Below are positions 25,335 through 34,955 of a DNA stretch of 64,000 bases, in pieces (the stretch's first letter is position 1; every line of letters begins with the position of its first letter). The stretch covers positions 143,061 through 207,060 of the forward strand of contig NZ_SLUI01000007.1 in NCBI RefSeq assembly GCF_004339805.1, in the 5' to 3' direction. Both the position numbers and the translations under genes were made by a program. Under the pieces are notes generated by a model, which ran no database searches, was not told where the DNA came from, and was given only the letters and a program-made list of their open reading frames with translations. The stretch is from Anaerospora hongkongensis (GTDB lineage: Bacteria > Bacillota > Negativicutes > Sporomusales > DSM-15969).

Positions 25335-25512
25335 TGCATATGGGGACAGGTGCCCGCAAGGGCTTAAAAGGGAAGTCCGGTATGATGCCGGCGCGGTCCC
25401 GCCACTGTATTGGGGAGCAAACCCGAGGTATGCCACTGAGATGAAAAATTTCTTGGGAAGGTTCGGGTAAGTAAGGATCCAGAGCCAGGAGAACTGCCTG
25501 TCTAACAATCAC
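25335..25512 (+). ncRNA. Cobalamin riboswitch
   Basis: Recognised by its conserved blocks in order: GGTGCCCGCAAGGGCTTAAA then AGGGAAGTCCGG, a variable arm, GCGCGGTCCCGCCACTGTA (the B12 box region), GCCACTGAGATG, GGGAAGG, AAGGATCCAGAGCCAGGAGA and CTGCCTG. These match the AdoCbl class of riboswitches. The expression platform downstream is a terminator hairpin at 25571. It is expected to reduce expression of the following gene when cobalamin is abundant. What remains downstream is only a truncated methyltransferase. Confidence 0.9.
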
Positions 25513-25570
25513 CGTTTTACCCACGAGCGATGGGAAGGGGATTATGCTGCTGATGCTGCGTATCGTATCT

Positions 25571-25606
25571 AAGAGGAGTCTCCATTCGTGGAGGCTCTTT
25601 TATTTT
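25571..25606 (+). terminator. Riboswitch terminator
   Basis: AAGAGGAGTCTCCATTCGTG followed by GAGGCTCTTTTATTTT; stem GAGTCTCCA/TGGAGGCTC around TTCG with one mismatch. It is the likely regulated terminator of the cobalamin riboswitch. Confidence 0.75.
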
Positions 25607-25653
25607 CCCCTTAATGTGGAGATCGTGTATCAAGGTATTTAGGAGGGAAAACC

Positions 25654-26004
25654 ATGAATGATTTGTCAAACAGTCCCCGCAAGCTTATGCGGATGGTACA
25701 GGTCTATAAGGAAACCCAGATTTTGTTTATGGCGATTAAAATGAATTTGTTTTCTTATCTTACGGACTTTTCTTATGCAGAAAAACTGGCTCAGGACTTG
25801 AACTGGGATACAGCCGAAGTAAAAAACTGTTTAGAACGGCTGGTGTTAGCCGGTCTGCTGGAAAAACAGGGCAATACATACCGGAATACGCCGGAAGCAG
25901 AGCAGTTTCTTAACTGTAACAGTGCTTCCTATCTGGGATCGTATTTACGCTGTTGGGAAAGAAACGACTGCTCCGTGCAATTAGTTGGCAATAAAATAAA
26001 ATAA
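25654..26004 (+). pseudogene. Truncated methyltransferase, N-terminal dimerisation domain only
   Basis: A 116-residue frame with ATG 25654 and AGGAGGG upstream. It looks like the N-terminal winged-helix dimerisation domain of a class I O-methyltransferase family protein (KETQILFMAIKMNLFSYLT, YAEKLAQDLNWDTAEVKNCL, LERLVLAGLLEKQGNTYRNT, PEAEQFLN). The S-adenosylmethionine-binding domain that should follow is missing: the frame stops at 26004 after an unrelated-looking tail, and no fragment of it is seen downstream before eutJ. It could be a remnant or a stand-alone small protein. The cobalamin riboswitch upstream suggests an original link to B12 metabolism. Confidence 0.6.
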
Positions 26005-26105
26005 CTTGGCACATATTTAGCATAACCAGCGTAGGATTTTGCCTGCGATTTAGGGAAAGTTTTGTATTGCGGTTATGGATGAATGGGGGACAAGGGGGCA
26101 TCGTC

Positions 26106-26921
26106 ATGGCAGGATATGAAAAGATATACAAACTATATGACTTGATAGAAACGAAAACAGTGGCCGATTTACCGGGACCCTTCAAAGTAGGTGTTGATCT
26201 GGGGACTGCGGATATCGTTTTGGTAGTAACTGATCAGGCGGGGAATCCGGTTGCGGGCAGCATGCGGTGGGCCTCTGTCGTTAAGGACGGGCTTGTTGTT
26301 GATTTCCGGGGGGCCACAGCAATTGTTGAGGAGTTAAAAGCGGAAGTAGAAGCGCGTTTAGGGGTAAGCCTTGAAAAAGGGGCTACGGCAATTCCACCGG
26401 GTACGGTGGGGCGTAATGCCCTGGCCTGCAGCTATGTTATAGCAGGAGCAGGGTTAGAGCCGGTTTGTCAAATTGATGAGCCTGTTGCTGCGGCAAAAGC
26501 GCTTAATATCACCCACGGAATTGTCGTGGATATTGGCGGCGGAACGACCGGTATCGCTGTTTTACGAAACGGTGAGTTGGTTTTTACTGCCGATGAACCC
26601 ACTGGCGGTACACACATATCGCTGGTATTGGCAGGCGCCTATAGAATTTCCTTTGAAGAAGCCGAAGTTCTCAAGCGAAATCCCGCCGAGCAGCGTAAAA
26701 TAGTTCCGGTTGTTCTGCCGGTTATTGAGAAAATGGCGACAGTTGTAAAAGCAATGCTCGAGGGACAGGATGAGTTTAATGACTATCCGGTTTATGTTGT
26801 TGGCGGCACTGCTTATTTGCAGGGATTTGAAAGCGAGTTCGGCAAAGCTTTTGGACGAAAGGTCCACGTGCCGCCGCACCCTTTGCTGGTTACGCCACTG
26901 GGAATTGCTATGTTTGGCTGA
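26106..26921 (+). CDS. eutJ: EutJ family chaperone-like protein (Hsp70-fold)
   Basis: A 271-residue actin/Hsp70-fold protein of the EutJ family: GVDLGTADIVLVVTDQ near residue 25 (phosphate 1), VVDIGGGTTGIAVL near 140 (phosphate 2) and VVGGTAYLQGFE near 233 (adenosine). EutJ is found in ethanolamine operons and is thought to help the B12-dependent ammonia-lyase or its shell; no other eut genes are in the window. ATG at 26106 has AAGGGGG upstream. The cobalamin riboswitch 600 bp before may influence it if transcription reads through. Followed by a terminator. Confidence 0.83.
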   Translation: MAGYEKIYKLYDLIETKTVADLPGPFKVGVDLGTADIVLVVTDQAGNPVAGSMRWASVVKDGLVVDFRGATAIVEELKAEVEARLGVSLEKGATAIPPGTVGRNALACSYVIAGAGLEPVCQIDEPVAAAKALNITHGIVVDIGGGTTGIAVLRNGELVFTADEPTGGTHISLVLAGAYRISFEEAEVLKRNPAEQRKIVPVVLPVIEKMATVVKAMLEGQDEFNDYPVYVVGGTAYLQGFESEFGKAFGRKVHVPPHPLLVTPLGIAMFG

Positions 26922-26929
26922 TTGATAGG

Positions 26930-26960
26930 ATCCCTGCAGATTCAAGGCTGCAGGGATTTG
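26930..26960 (+). terminator. Rho-independent terminator
   Basis: Perfect ten-base stem ATCCCTGCAG/CTGCAGGGAT with an eight-base loop, then TTGCTTG. It ends the eutJ transcript. Confidence 0.75.
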
Positions 26961-27052
26961 CTTGTTTCTTGTGGATGGCGTGAAAAAGGAGGTTGGAAAA
27001 ATATGTCGAATTTGAAAAGGAAAGATAAAATGGGCCTAACAGGAGGACAGAA

Positions 27053-29050
27053 ATGGGAAGAACTGTTTTTGCAAAACTTGTGACACTAATTTTAGTACTG
27101 ACACTGGCGGCCACGGGGATTACCGGATTTGTCATGCTTTCCGGGATGGAGGCAAGCTTAATTGCAGGCAGTAACCAAGAGTTACAGAATCAAGTAAATA
27201 ATTTTGCCGAAAATATTGATGCCATGCTGCAGGAAAAGATTTCGCTTGGGCAGGCAATTGCATCGAATGCGCAGGTCGTTGCCGGTGATACGGCCGGAAT
27301 TAATGCACTCATTAATTCAATACAACAAAGTAATTCAGTCTTGTATGAAGCAGTGAATATTTCTGATCAGGATGGGCGGTTAACTCATTTTGCACCTGAA
27401 GCTAATGCCGGAAAAATGATCGGTGTATCGGTAGCGGAAAGACCGCATTTTAAAGGTGCCAAGGAAACAGGCAAGGCAATTATCAGTGATGTGATGATTT
27501 CCAAGGATACAGGCAAACCGATTGTGATTATTGCTGTTCCGATTAAAGATAATACCGGAAAATTTAAAGGAATTGTTACGCAGGCTATCAAGCTGGATGC
27601 CCTGGAAAAAATGCGCTCTCAGGTAAAAGCCGGTGAAACCGGATTTGCAAGTGTTGTTACTAACGCAGGCGGCAAGGCGATAACGATCGCACATCAGGAT
27701 AAGTCTTTTGTGACAGAACAGAAGGATCTAAGCGAAGTCGCAATTATTAAGGCCACAATGAGCGGGCAAAAGCAGCTGATGGCATTTAAAAGCGCTGCCG
27801 GTATTGAAATGATTGGGGCCACTTCGATTGTTCCTTCCAGCAATTGGATTACCACCGTTATGGTGCCTGAGCAGGAAGTATATGCCGATGTACACAGCAA
27901 CCGCATAAAAATGCTGGGGATTATTGCTGTAACGATTGTAATTGTCGTGCTGCTTACCCGTTATTTTGCCAATCAGATTGCCGGCCGTCTAGCCAGGATG
28001 GTTCAGCGTGTCGCTCAGGTAGCAGACGGAGATTTGCGGCATCAGGATGTAACCGATCATTCGGCTGATGAAATCGGACAGCTGGGAATTGCCGTTCAGG
28101 ATATGACCGGTAACCTGCGTGAGGTAATGCGGCAGGTCAACCAGGCTGCCGAACAAGTGGCGTCTTCATCTGAACAACTAACGATCAGTGCCGAGCAGTC
28201 GGCACAAGGGGCGACGCAGGTAGCTACTTCCATATTTGAAGTGGCGTCAGGCACAGAGAAGCAAACAGCGGCAGTAGATAAGACCACGACTATTGTTAAG
28301 CGTATTTCCAATGAAATAGAGCATACGGCAGCAAATGTGGCCATTGTAGAGCAGACTTCCGGTCAAGCCGCAGATGCCGCTAAAGCGGGTGGCAAAGCCA
28401 TTGAGGCGGCAGTCAGCCAGATGGCCAATATTGAGACCAAAGTCGTTCATTCCGCCGGAGTTGTCAGCAAACTGGGTGAACGCTCCAAGGAGATTGGACA
28501 AATTGTTGATACCATTTCCGGCATTGCCGGCCAGACCAATCTGCTTGCTCTTAATGCGGCAATTGAAGCGGCACGGGCGGGGGAACAGGGGCGCGGCTTT
28601 GCAGTAGTTGCTGAAGAGGTTCGCAAGCTGGCGGAACAATCGCAGGAAGCGGCTAAGCAAATCGCCCAATTGATTGGTGAAATTCAAACCGATACAGACA
28701 GTGCGGTCTTTGCCATGAATGAAGGAACACAGGAAGTAAAGGTTGGTGCAGCGGTTGTCAATACCGCAGGCAAGTCATTTACCGACATTATTTCGCTGGT
28801 TGAGGAGGTATCCAGGCAGGTTAGCAGCATGACTACTGCTATTAGGGGAATTGCCGACAGTGGTGCAGAAATTATCAGTGCAGTTGAAGATATTAATTCC
28901 ATCACCAAGGATACTGCCGGGCAGACACAAACTGTTTCGGCTGTTACGGAAGAACAATCGGCTTCTATGGAAGAGATTGCCGCTTCCAGTGAAGCGTTGG
29001 CAACATTAGCACAAGATTTACAAACGGTTGTGCAGCGTTTTAAAATTTAA
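27053..29050 (+). CDS. Methyl-accepting chemotaxis protein
   Basis: A 665-residue chemoreceptor. Layout: membrane helix (7-29), extracytoplasmic Cache domain (about 35-275; [54 protein letters not shown] are Cache-like), second helix (about 283-303), HAMP (about 305-357) and a long MCP signalling coil. The tip with [20 protein letters not shown] (about residue 492) is conserved, so it should couple to CheA/CheW. No C-terminal CheR-binding pentapeptide is seen. ATG at 27053 has AGGAGGACAG upstream. An overlapping 26-codon frame starts at 27003 with its own good ribosome site. Confidence 0.92.
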   Translation: MGRTVFAKLVTLILVLTLAATGITGFVMLSGMEASLIAGSNQELQNQVNNFAENIDAMLQEKISLGQAIASNAQVVAGDTAGINALINSIQQSNSVLYEAVNISDQDGRLTHFAPEANAGKMIGVSVAERPHFKGAKETGKAIISDVMISKDTGKPIVIIAVPIKDNTGKFKGIVTQAIKLDALEKMRSQVKAGETGFASVVTNAGGKAITIAHQDKSFVTEQKDLSEVAIIKATMSGQKQLMAFKSAAGIEMIGATSIVPSSNWITTVMVPEQEVYADVHSNRIKMLGIIAVTIVIVVLLTRYFANQIAGRLARMVQRVAQVADGDLRHQDVTDHSADEIGQLGIAVQDMTGNLREVMRQVNQAAEQVASSSEQLTISAEQSAQGATQVATSIFEVASGTEKQTAAVDKTTTIVKRISNEIEHTAANVAIVEQTSGQAADAAKAGGKAIEAAVSQMANIETKVVHSAGVVSKLGERSKEIGQIVDTISGIAGQTNLLALNAAIEAARAGEQGRGFAVVAEEVRKLAEQSQEAAKQIAQLIGEIQTDTDSAVFAMNEGTQEVKVGAAVVNTAGKSFTDIISLVEEVSRQVSSMTTAIRGIADSGAEIISAVEDINSITKDTAGQTQTVSAVTEEQSASMEEIAASSEALATLAQDLQTVVQRFKI

Positions 29051-29064
29051 GTAAAGTTTTGCGG

Positions 29065-29096
29065 CCTCAGCCTGGATAAGGGCTGAGGCTTTTTTG
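29065..29096 (+). terminator. Rho-independent terminator
   Basis: Stem CCTCAGCC/GGCTGAGG with an eight-base loop, then C and six T. It ends the chemoreceptor gene. Confidence 0.85.
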
Positions 29097-29306
29097 TTGG
29101 CTGCAATGCAAGGCCCTGAAAAAAAATACAAAATCCTCCGGGTTATGGGGAATGGGTTTGTGGCAATTACACAAAGGGTTGTTTAATGATTTGTTGAAAA
29201 ATTCAGATAAAAACTATGCGATTTTCTTTGTAACTCACTTTGGAGGTGATGTTCAACAAGATTAGGGGTTACTGACAGTAAAATAAAAGGAAAAGACGGT
29301 GAAGAG

Positions 29307-30590
29307 ATGGCCAGAAGGATTATCGATGTAGATGAGCGTCCGCCATTAGCAGAAACAATCCCCTTGAGCCTGCAGCACTTATTTGCCATGTTTGGTGCGA
29401 CAGTTCTCGTTCCCATTTTATTTAAAGTGAATCCTGCTACAATTCTGTTATTCAACGGTATTGGCACGTTGCTATATATTCTTATCACGAAAGGGCGGAT
29501 ACCCGGGTATCTTGGCTCAAGTTTTGCGTTTTTATCGCCGGTATTTGTTGTACTGCCTCAATATGGCTATGAGGCAGCGCTGGGTGGCTTTATTGTGGCA
29601 GGCCTGGTTTTCAGCTTAGTGGCCGTATTGATCGGAGTTGTCGGCATGAAGTGGATTGATGTTGTTTTCCCGCCGGCCGCGATGGGAGCGATTGTTGCCG
29701 TTATTGGTCTGGAACTGGCACCGGTAGCTGCCGATATGGCTGGTCTTACCGCTAAAACACTTGATCCACAGGTAATAACCGTATCCTTGTTTACCTTAGC
29801 AGTCACAATCTTAGGATCTGTTGTTTTCCGCGGCTTTTTAGCAATTATTCCGATTCTCATTGGCGTCTTGACCGGTTACGCATTGTCACTGTCGCTTGGC
29901 CTTGTTGATCTGAGCGGAATTGCCAATGCTGCCTGGTTTGTTGTGCCCACGCTGTATACACCAAAGTTCCAGTTCAATGCAATTGCTATTATTGTGCCGG
30001 CTGCGCTGGTGGTTATCGCCGAGCATGTGGGACATCTGCTGGTTACCGGCAACATTGTCGGGCGGGATCTGACAAAAGATCCTGGCCTGCACCGCTCTTT
30101 ACTGGGGAATGGCCTGTCTACAATGCTCTCCGGCTTCTTCGGTTCTACTCCCAATACTACTTATGGTGAAAACATTGGGGTAATGGCTATAACCAGGGTA
30201 TACAGCGTCTATGTCATTGGCGGTGCTGCCGTTATTGCCATTATTCTTTCCTTCGTCGGCAAGCTGGCGGCTGCTATTCAAAGCATCCCGGTGCCGGTCA
30301 TGGGAGGCATTTCGATGCTGCTTTTCGGTGTTATTGCAGCATCCGGTATCCGGATGCTGGTAGAGTCAAAAGTGGATTACAGCAAGGCGAAAAACTTGAT
30401 TTTAACGTCAACCGTTTTGATTGTCGGCATCAGCGGTGCCCACATTACAATTGGTACAGTAGAAATGAAAGGCATGGCACTGGCAACACTGGTGTCCATC
30501 TTCATCAGCCTGACGTTTAAGCTGCTGGAAATGTTTTCGCTGATGAATGACAGTACGGAAGAGGCAGCTAAACAAGATTATGTGCCATGA
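29307..30590 (+). CDS. NCS2 family uracil/xanthine permease
   Basis: A 427-residue nucleobase:cation symporter-2 protein, most like uracil permeases (UraA/PyrP): PLSLQHLFAMFGATVLVPIL at the N-terminus, YLGSSFAFLSPVFVVLP, and the conserved tenth-helix region PNTTYGENIGVMAITR (about residues 283-298) with the Glu that binds the base. About 14 membrane segments. It imports a pyrimidine or purine base. Position directly before the PucR regulator and the ring-degrading genes makes it the likely uptake system for that pathway. ATG at 29307; its own terminator follows. Confidence 0.85.
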   Translation: MARRIIDVDERPPLAETIPLSLQHLFAMFGATVLVPILFKVNPATILLFNGIGTLLYILITKGRIPGYLGSSFAFLSPVFVVLPQYGYEAALGGFIVAGLVFSLVAVLIGVVGMKWIDVVFPPAAMGAIVAVIGLELAPVAADMAGLTAKTLDPQVITVSLFTLAVTILGSVVFRGFLAIIPILIGVLTGYALSLSLGLVDLSGIANAAWFVVPTLYTPKFQFNAIAIIVPAALVVIAEHVGHLLVTGNIVGRDLTKDPGLHRSLLGNGLSTMLSGFFGSTPNTTYGENIGVMAITRVYSVYVIGGAAVIAIILSFVGKLAAAIQSIPVPVMGGISMLLFGVIAASGIRMLVESKVDYSKAKNLILTSTVLIVGISGAHITIGTVEMKGMALATLVSIFISLTFKLLEMFSLMNDSTEEAAKQDYVP

Positions 30591-30622
30591 CAAAAGCCCG
30601 CTTAAAAGCGGGCTTTTGTTTA
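30591..30622 (+). terminator. Rho-independent terminator
   Basis: Perfect stem CAAAAGCCCGCT/AGCGGGCTTTTG with a four-base loop TAAA, then TTTA. It ends the permease gene. Confidence 0.85.
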
Positions 30623-30712
30623 AAATCGTCAACATTAACCGACATAGGTTTAGCAATGCCTATGCTATAATCGAGACAAACAGCTAATCTTATTGATTGG
30701 TGGTGGACGATA

Positions 30713-32353
30713 GTGATTCCTTGTGCAGGGATTAGTTTACGGGAGATGCTGGCATTGCCGGGGTTACAGCATGTGCGGCTGATTGCGGGAGCGAACGGTC
30801 TTGATAAAGCTGTAACTTCTGTGAATATTATGGAGGTCCCAGATATTATGGAATGGACCCGGGCCGGAGAGTTATTGCTGACTACAGTGTATTCCATCCG
30901 TAATGACACGAATGCCCAATCCCGGCTTATTCCGGAACTGGCTGAGCGCAAGTTGGCTGGTCTGGCCATAAAGCCCGGGCGGTATATTGAAAGAACACCG
31001 GACATTATGATTGAGCAGGCTAATGCCTATGGATTTCCCTTGCTGGAAATTCCCTATGATGTTTCTTTCCCCGATATTATTAACCCTGTTCTCAGTGAAA
31101 TCAGCAATCAGCAGCTGGCAATCATCCAGCGTGCTGACGAAGTGCACCTTCATCTAAACCGGGTCGTACTGGAAGGCGGCAATATGCAGGATATTGCTGA
31201 CGTGCTTGTTGCAGCTTTAAACAACAATGCAGTGATTATCCAAACGTTTTCTAATGATGTGATTGTTTCATCCGCTGAATATAACAGTGAGCATCGGGAT
31301 ATCCAAAAATTCATCGAGAAAAACAGCAGTTATGGTACGGGTACGGGGCGGGGCAAAGTATGGATTGACGGACGGGAGACCGGTTATTTCCGTTCAGCAA
31401 TCTGTGTGGGCAAGAAATGGTATGGCACCATAACCGTTTTGGAAACGCAGACACCCGTGCTGCGCGCAGATGAAGGCACTATTGAACGGACAGCAGCTGT
31501 AGCGGCGCTGGTGCTTGTTAATCAGCTGGCAGTGGCTTCCGTTGAACAGCGTTATTATAATGAATTTTTAAATGAACTGCTTATCGCCCCGCATCATGAG
31601 GAAAAAAATCTCAAAGGACGTGCCAGAGGCTGGGGAATTGATTTGCAGCAGCCTCATGTGGTGGCCGCCATTTGTTTTTATTGCCGCAGCAATGAGACAG
31701 AAGAAGAGTATCAGCTTATTGCGCAACGGATTATCCAGGGGTTGCGGGAGCATTTTTCCGATATTGCCGTAGGGTATAAGCTGGACTGTATTATTATGTT
31801 TATGCCTTTATCACCAGGCTGGTCCGGCAAAGAAATCCATAAAGTACGGGAAAAAATTAAAGCTATCTATGAGCGGCTGGTCAGCCGCTTTGGCCGGGCA
31901 GCAGGCGTGGAGTGCGGCTATATCGGTGCCGGCCGGCCGGGAAGCGGACTGGCAGGCTTTCAGAACAGCTACCGGGAGGCGCTGCAGGCTTGCCAGACTG
32001 GTAGAAAAATTTCACCGAAAGAGCATATCTGCTATTATGATGACCTTGGAGTCTGGCGGCTGCTGGGCAATATTCAGGATAAAAAGGAACTTCATCTTTT
32101 TATTGAAGAAATGCTGGGGAAATTGCTGCTTTATGATCAGGAAAAAGGAGCGGAGCTGGTAAAAACGCTGGAAGTTTACTTTGAATGCAATGGCAAGCTG
32201 AAAAAAGTTACGGAAAAAATGTATGTTCATTATAATACGATTTTGTATCGGCTTGACCGCATTCAGCAGATTACCGGCTGCAGCCTCGAGGATTCCACCG
32301 CCTGCCTTAACCTGCAGATTGCGCTTAAGCTGCTGCAAATAGCAAAAGAGTAA
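30713..32353 (+). CDS. PucR family transcriptional regulator
   Basis: A 546-residue regulator of the PucR/CdaR type. N-terminal PucR domain (ISLREMLALPGLQHVRLIAG, NIMEVPDIMEWTRAGELLLT), a central GGDEF-like/CdaR domain, and a C-terminal helix-turn-helix (YFECNGKLKKVTEKMYVHYN, TILYRLDRIQQITG). PucR proteins control purine or related nitrogen-heterocycle catabolism in response to pathway compounds. The start is GTG 30713; the ribosome site is weak. It precedes the DUF2877/FdrA/DUF1116 genes on the same strand after about 120 bp and is the expected regulator of the cluster. Confidence 0.87.
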   Translation: MIPCAGISLREMLALPGLQHVRLIAGANGLDKAVTSVNIMEVPDIMEWTRAGELLLTTVYSIRNDTNAQSRLIPELAERKLAGLAIKPGRYIERTPDIMIEQANAYGFPLLEIPYDVSFPDIINPVLSEISNQQLAIIQRADEVHLHLNRVVLEGGNMQDIADVLVAALNNNAVIIQTFSNDVIVSSAEYNSEHRDIQKFIEKNSSYGTGTGRGKVWIDGRETGYFRSAICVGKKWYGTITVLETQTPVLRADEGTIERTAAVAALVLVNQLAVASVEQRYYNEFLNELLIAPHHEEKNLKGRARGWGIDLQQPHVVAAICFYCRSNETEEEYQLIAQRIIQGLREHFSDIAVGYKLDCIIMFMPLSPGWSGKEIHKVREKIKAIYERLVSRFGRAAGVECGYIGAGRPGSGLAGFQNSYREALQACQTGRKISPKEHICYYDDLGVWRLLGNIQDKKELHLFIEEMLGKLLLYDQEKGAELVKTLEVYFECNGKLKKVTEKMYVHYNTILYRLDRIQQITGCSLEDSTACLNLQIALKLLQIAKE

Positions 32354-32652
32354 GTAGCGCTGGTCTTTTGTATTTTTTTACAAAAAAACAAACAAATCAA
32401 GCAGACGGCTTATAGCGTTGTACCATGGAAAAAATATTCCGAATTGTGATACTATTCAGCTGTAGGAGGTGATGTGCTTCGCAGTTACAAGCTCTTACAG
32501 GAGACCGCTCGTTTGTAAAAAAGATAATTGAGCAGGATTATTCAGGACGTATTCACAGCATCTTTAGCCGAACCGTAAATATCACTGCCGCTGACGGACG
32601 GTTATATAGTATCCAGGCGGCACAGTACGATGATGCCCCACGCAGTATCCGG

Positions 32653-33405
32653 GTGGCTGCAGCACTTCCTTTTTCTCAGCTGGGCATTCGTACCGGCGAC
32701 CGCGTTTGGGTGAGCAACAGCGCTCTATGTGTCAGCCGAATAGCCATTGATATTACTGCTATTGTACCCTGGCAGTCGGTGATTCCCGGTTTTCCCATGC
32801 AGAATGAGTGGCCGTTATTTCAGCAAAGCCTCAGCTTTATGAAAAATTACATAGGCTGCAGCGGCAAAAGCGGCGGCTTGCGGGATTTATGGATTTCAGG
32901 CACACCCTGCGATGGCGGGCAGAGCCTTTATGCAGTCAGTCTTAGGGAACGGGCAAAGCGGATGCTGACAGCTTTGCGTGAGCAAAACGTGGACGACGCT
33001 TATCAGGCAGGACGCTCGTTACTGGGGCTGGGCAATGGACTTACCCCGTCAGGCGACGATTTTTGTGCGGCGCTGGTAACGGTATTTCATATGTCTGGTA
33101 GTCCTTTTGGTGAGCAGCACCGTCAACTGGGACAACAGCTCGCGTCTGCCGCCCGGCAGCAGACGACGTTTATTAGTCAGGAGATGCTTGAACTAGCAGC
33201 CAGCGGCCAAACCAGGCAAAATATCAGTGCATTTCTTCGCGAATTTACCAGCAGCTCGACAAATTCGCTGATGCGCGCTGCTGACAAGGTAATGGCAGCA
33301 GGCTGTTCATCCGGTACTGACTGGGCGGCAGGTTTGACAGCCGGTCTGGAGATTGGTAAAGCATTAGCCCAAATAGGCCGTGAGGGGGAAATGCAGTGGA
33401 TGTAA
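32653..33405 (+). CDS. DUF2877 protein, AllH/YlbF-like subunit, start codon unresolved
   Basis: DUF2877 family, similar to E. coli YlbF (AllH), one of three proteins forming oxamate carbamoyltransferase. The conserved block GLGNGLTPSGDDFCAALVTV is present (about residue 127 of this frame). The first usable start in frame is GTG 32653, giving 250 residues, but the frame is open and family-like back to 32473 (SGRIHSIFSRTVNI is a typical N-terminus). A strong ribosome site AGGAGGTGA lies at 32464-32472, and there is no ATG, GTG, TTG or CTG in frame between them. A one-base change, an unusual start or a frameshift may explain this. It overlaps fdrA by 10 bp. Confidence 0.75.
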   Translation: MAAALPFSQLGIRTGDRVWVSNSALCVSRIAIDITAIVPWQSVIPGFPMQNEWPLFQQSLSFMKNYIGCSGKSGGLRDLWISGTPCDGGQSLYAVSLRERAKRMLTALREQNVDDAYQAGRSLLGLGNGLTPSGDDFCAALVTVFHMSGSPFGEQHRQLGQQLASAARQQTTFISQEMLELAASGQTRQNISAFLREFTSSSTNSLMRAADKVMAAGCSSGTDWAAGLTAGLEIGKALAQIGREGEMQWM

Positions 33406-34955
33406 AAATACTTGTAAAAAAAGATTCCTATCATGATTCTGTGGCATTAATGTCGTTGTCAGGTAAGCTGACTGCCTTAGCCGGTGTACGGGATGCCGTT
33501 GTATCGATGGCAACAGAGATGAATAAAGAATTACTGCAGCGTATCGGAATCTATTCTGATGCAGTCGGCGCTGCGGGTGTCAATGATTTATTAATTGCCG
33601 TAAGGGCAGAAGATGAAGCAAGCTGCACAGAGGCTGTCTGTTTTGCCGAACAAGAGCTGTCGAGAAAGCAGACAGCCAGAAAGCAGGCGGGTGAGCTTCA
33701 GCCGGCAACGATCGGATCAGCGGTGAAGGCTATGCCGGAAGCGAATCTGGCGATTATTTCCGTGCCGGGAGAATATGCGGTCCGTGAGGCCTGGCAAGCT
33801 TTAAAAAATGGCCTTCACGTGATGCTGTTCAGTGATAATGTGAGTGTAGAAGATGAAGTTGCGCTAAAACAATATGCCCATCAGCACCAGTTGCTGATGA
33901 TGGGACCTGACTGCGGTACTGCCGTTATTAATTCAACTGGACTATGCTTCGCCAATGCTGTTCGCACCGGAGATATAGGAATTGTTGGTGCTTCCGGAAC
34001 AGGTACACAAGAAGTAACGGTACTGATTGACCGCTTTGGGGGCGGCGTTTCCCAGGTCATTGGTACCGGGGGACGGGACTTAAGTGAAGCGGTGGGCGGT
34101 ATAACCATGCTCGATGGGCTGGCTGCATTGGAACGGCATACTCCCACAAAAGTGATTGTCCTGATCTCCAAGCCGCCTGCTGCAGCGGTGGCAGCTGTAA
34201 TTCTTGAGCAGGTGAAAAGCCTGACAAAGCCGGTAGTGATTTGTTTCATTGGGGGCGATGCGGCGCAGGTGAAAGCGGCGGGAGCCATTTTTGCACCAAC
34301 GCTTGAAGAAACGGCCAGAGTTGCTGTTGCCATCAGTAAAGGGGAAGATATATCTCCCAGCTGCAATGAAGAAAGGCTGGCGGAACTGGCTCAAAGTAAA
34401 GCTGGCAAGATGGCACAGTCACAGCGTTATATAAGGGGGCTGTTTTGCGGTGGCACCCTGTGTGATGAGGCAATGCAAATCATAAAGGCAAATGGGCTGA
34501 GAACCTACTCAAATATCGCTAAACAGCGGGAGCAGCGGCTGGATGATCCGTATCACAGCCAGGGAAATTCCTGTATTGATTTAGGGGATGATTGTTTTAC
34601 TGCCGGAAAACCGCACCCCATGATTGAGCCCTCGCTGCGCCTGGCGCGTTTGCTGCAAGAGGCCCGTGATCCTCAGACCGCTGTTCTTATTCTGGACTTT
34701 GTGCTTGGATATGGAGCACATCGTGATCCGGCAGGGGCTACTTTGCCGGCAATTCTGGAAGCAAAGCGGCTTGCACAGTACGACGGACGCCATTTGGAGA
34801 TCATTGGGTATGTATGTGGGACTGAGCATGACCTGCAGGGGCGTATCAGTCAGGAGCAAAAACTCGCTGCTGCCGGCGTGACGCTGGCACCGAGCAATGC
34901 GCAGGCAGCCCGTTTGGCAGGAATGATTGCTAGACAGCGGGAGGAAAGAATATGA
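33396..34955 (+). CDS. fdrA: FdrA family protein (AllF-like)
   Basis: A 519-residue FdrA protein. Its N-half has a CoA-ligase-like Rossmann region (LAIISVPGEYAVREAWQALK, MGPDCGTAVINSTGLCFANA, DIGIVGASGTGTQEVTVLID) similar to succinyl-CoA synthetase alpha, and the C-half a beta-subunit-like part (LRTYSNIAKQREQR, VLILDFVLGYGAHRDPAGA). In E. coli, FdrA with YlbE and YlbF makes oxamate carbamoyltransferase (AllFGH), which splits a carbamoyl compound to carbamoyl phosphate. GTG 33396 overlaps the DUF2877 stop. Its own stop overlaps the next gene by ATGA. The actual carbamoyl substrate here is not known. Confidence 0.85.
   Translation: MDVKILVKKDSYHDSVALMSLSGKLTALAGVRDAVVSMATEMNKELLQRIGIYSDAVGAAGVNDLLIAVRAEDEASCTEAVCFAEQELSRKQTARKQAGELQPATIGSAVKAMPEANLAIISVPGEYAVREAWQALKNGLHVMLFSDNVSVEDEVALKQYAHQHQLLMMGPDCGTAVINSTGLCFANAVRTGDIGIVGASGTGTQEVTVLIDRFGGGVSQVIGTGGRDLSEAVGGITMLDGLAALERHTPTKVIVLISKPPAAAVAAVILEQVKSLTKPVVICFIGGDAAQVKAAGAIFAPTLEETARVAVAISKGEDISPSCNEERLAELAQSKAGKMAQSQRYIRGLFCGGTLCDEAMQIIKANGLRTYSNIAKQREQRLDDPYHSQGNSCIDLGDDCFTAGKPHPMIEPSLRLARLLQEARDPQTAVLILDFVLGYGAHRDPAGATLPAILEAKRLAQYDGRHLEIIGYVCGTEHDLQGRISQEQKLAAAGVTLAPSNAQAARLAGMIARQREERI

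Noticed and set aside
29249..29275. Eight-codon frame MFNKIRGY upstream of the permease
   Set aside because: Its ATG is only two bases after GGAGG-TG, too close for good initiation, and nothing else supports a leader peptide.
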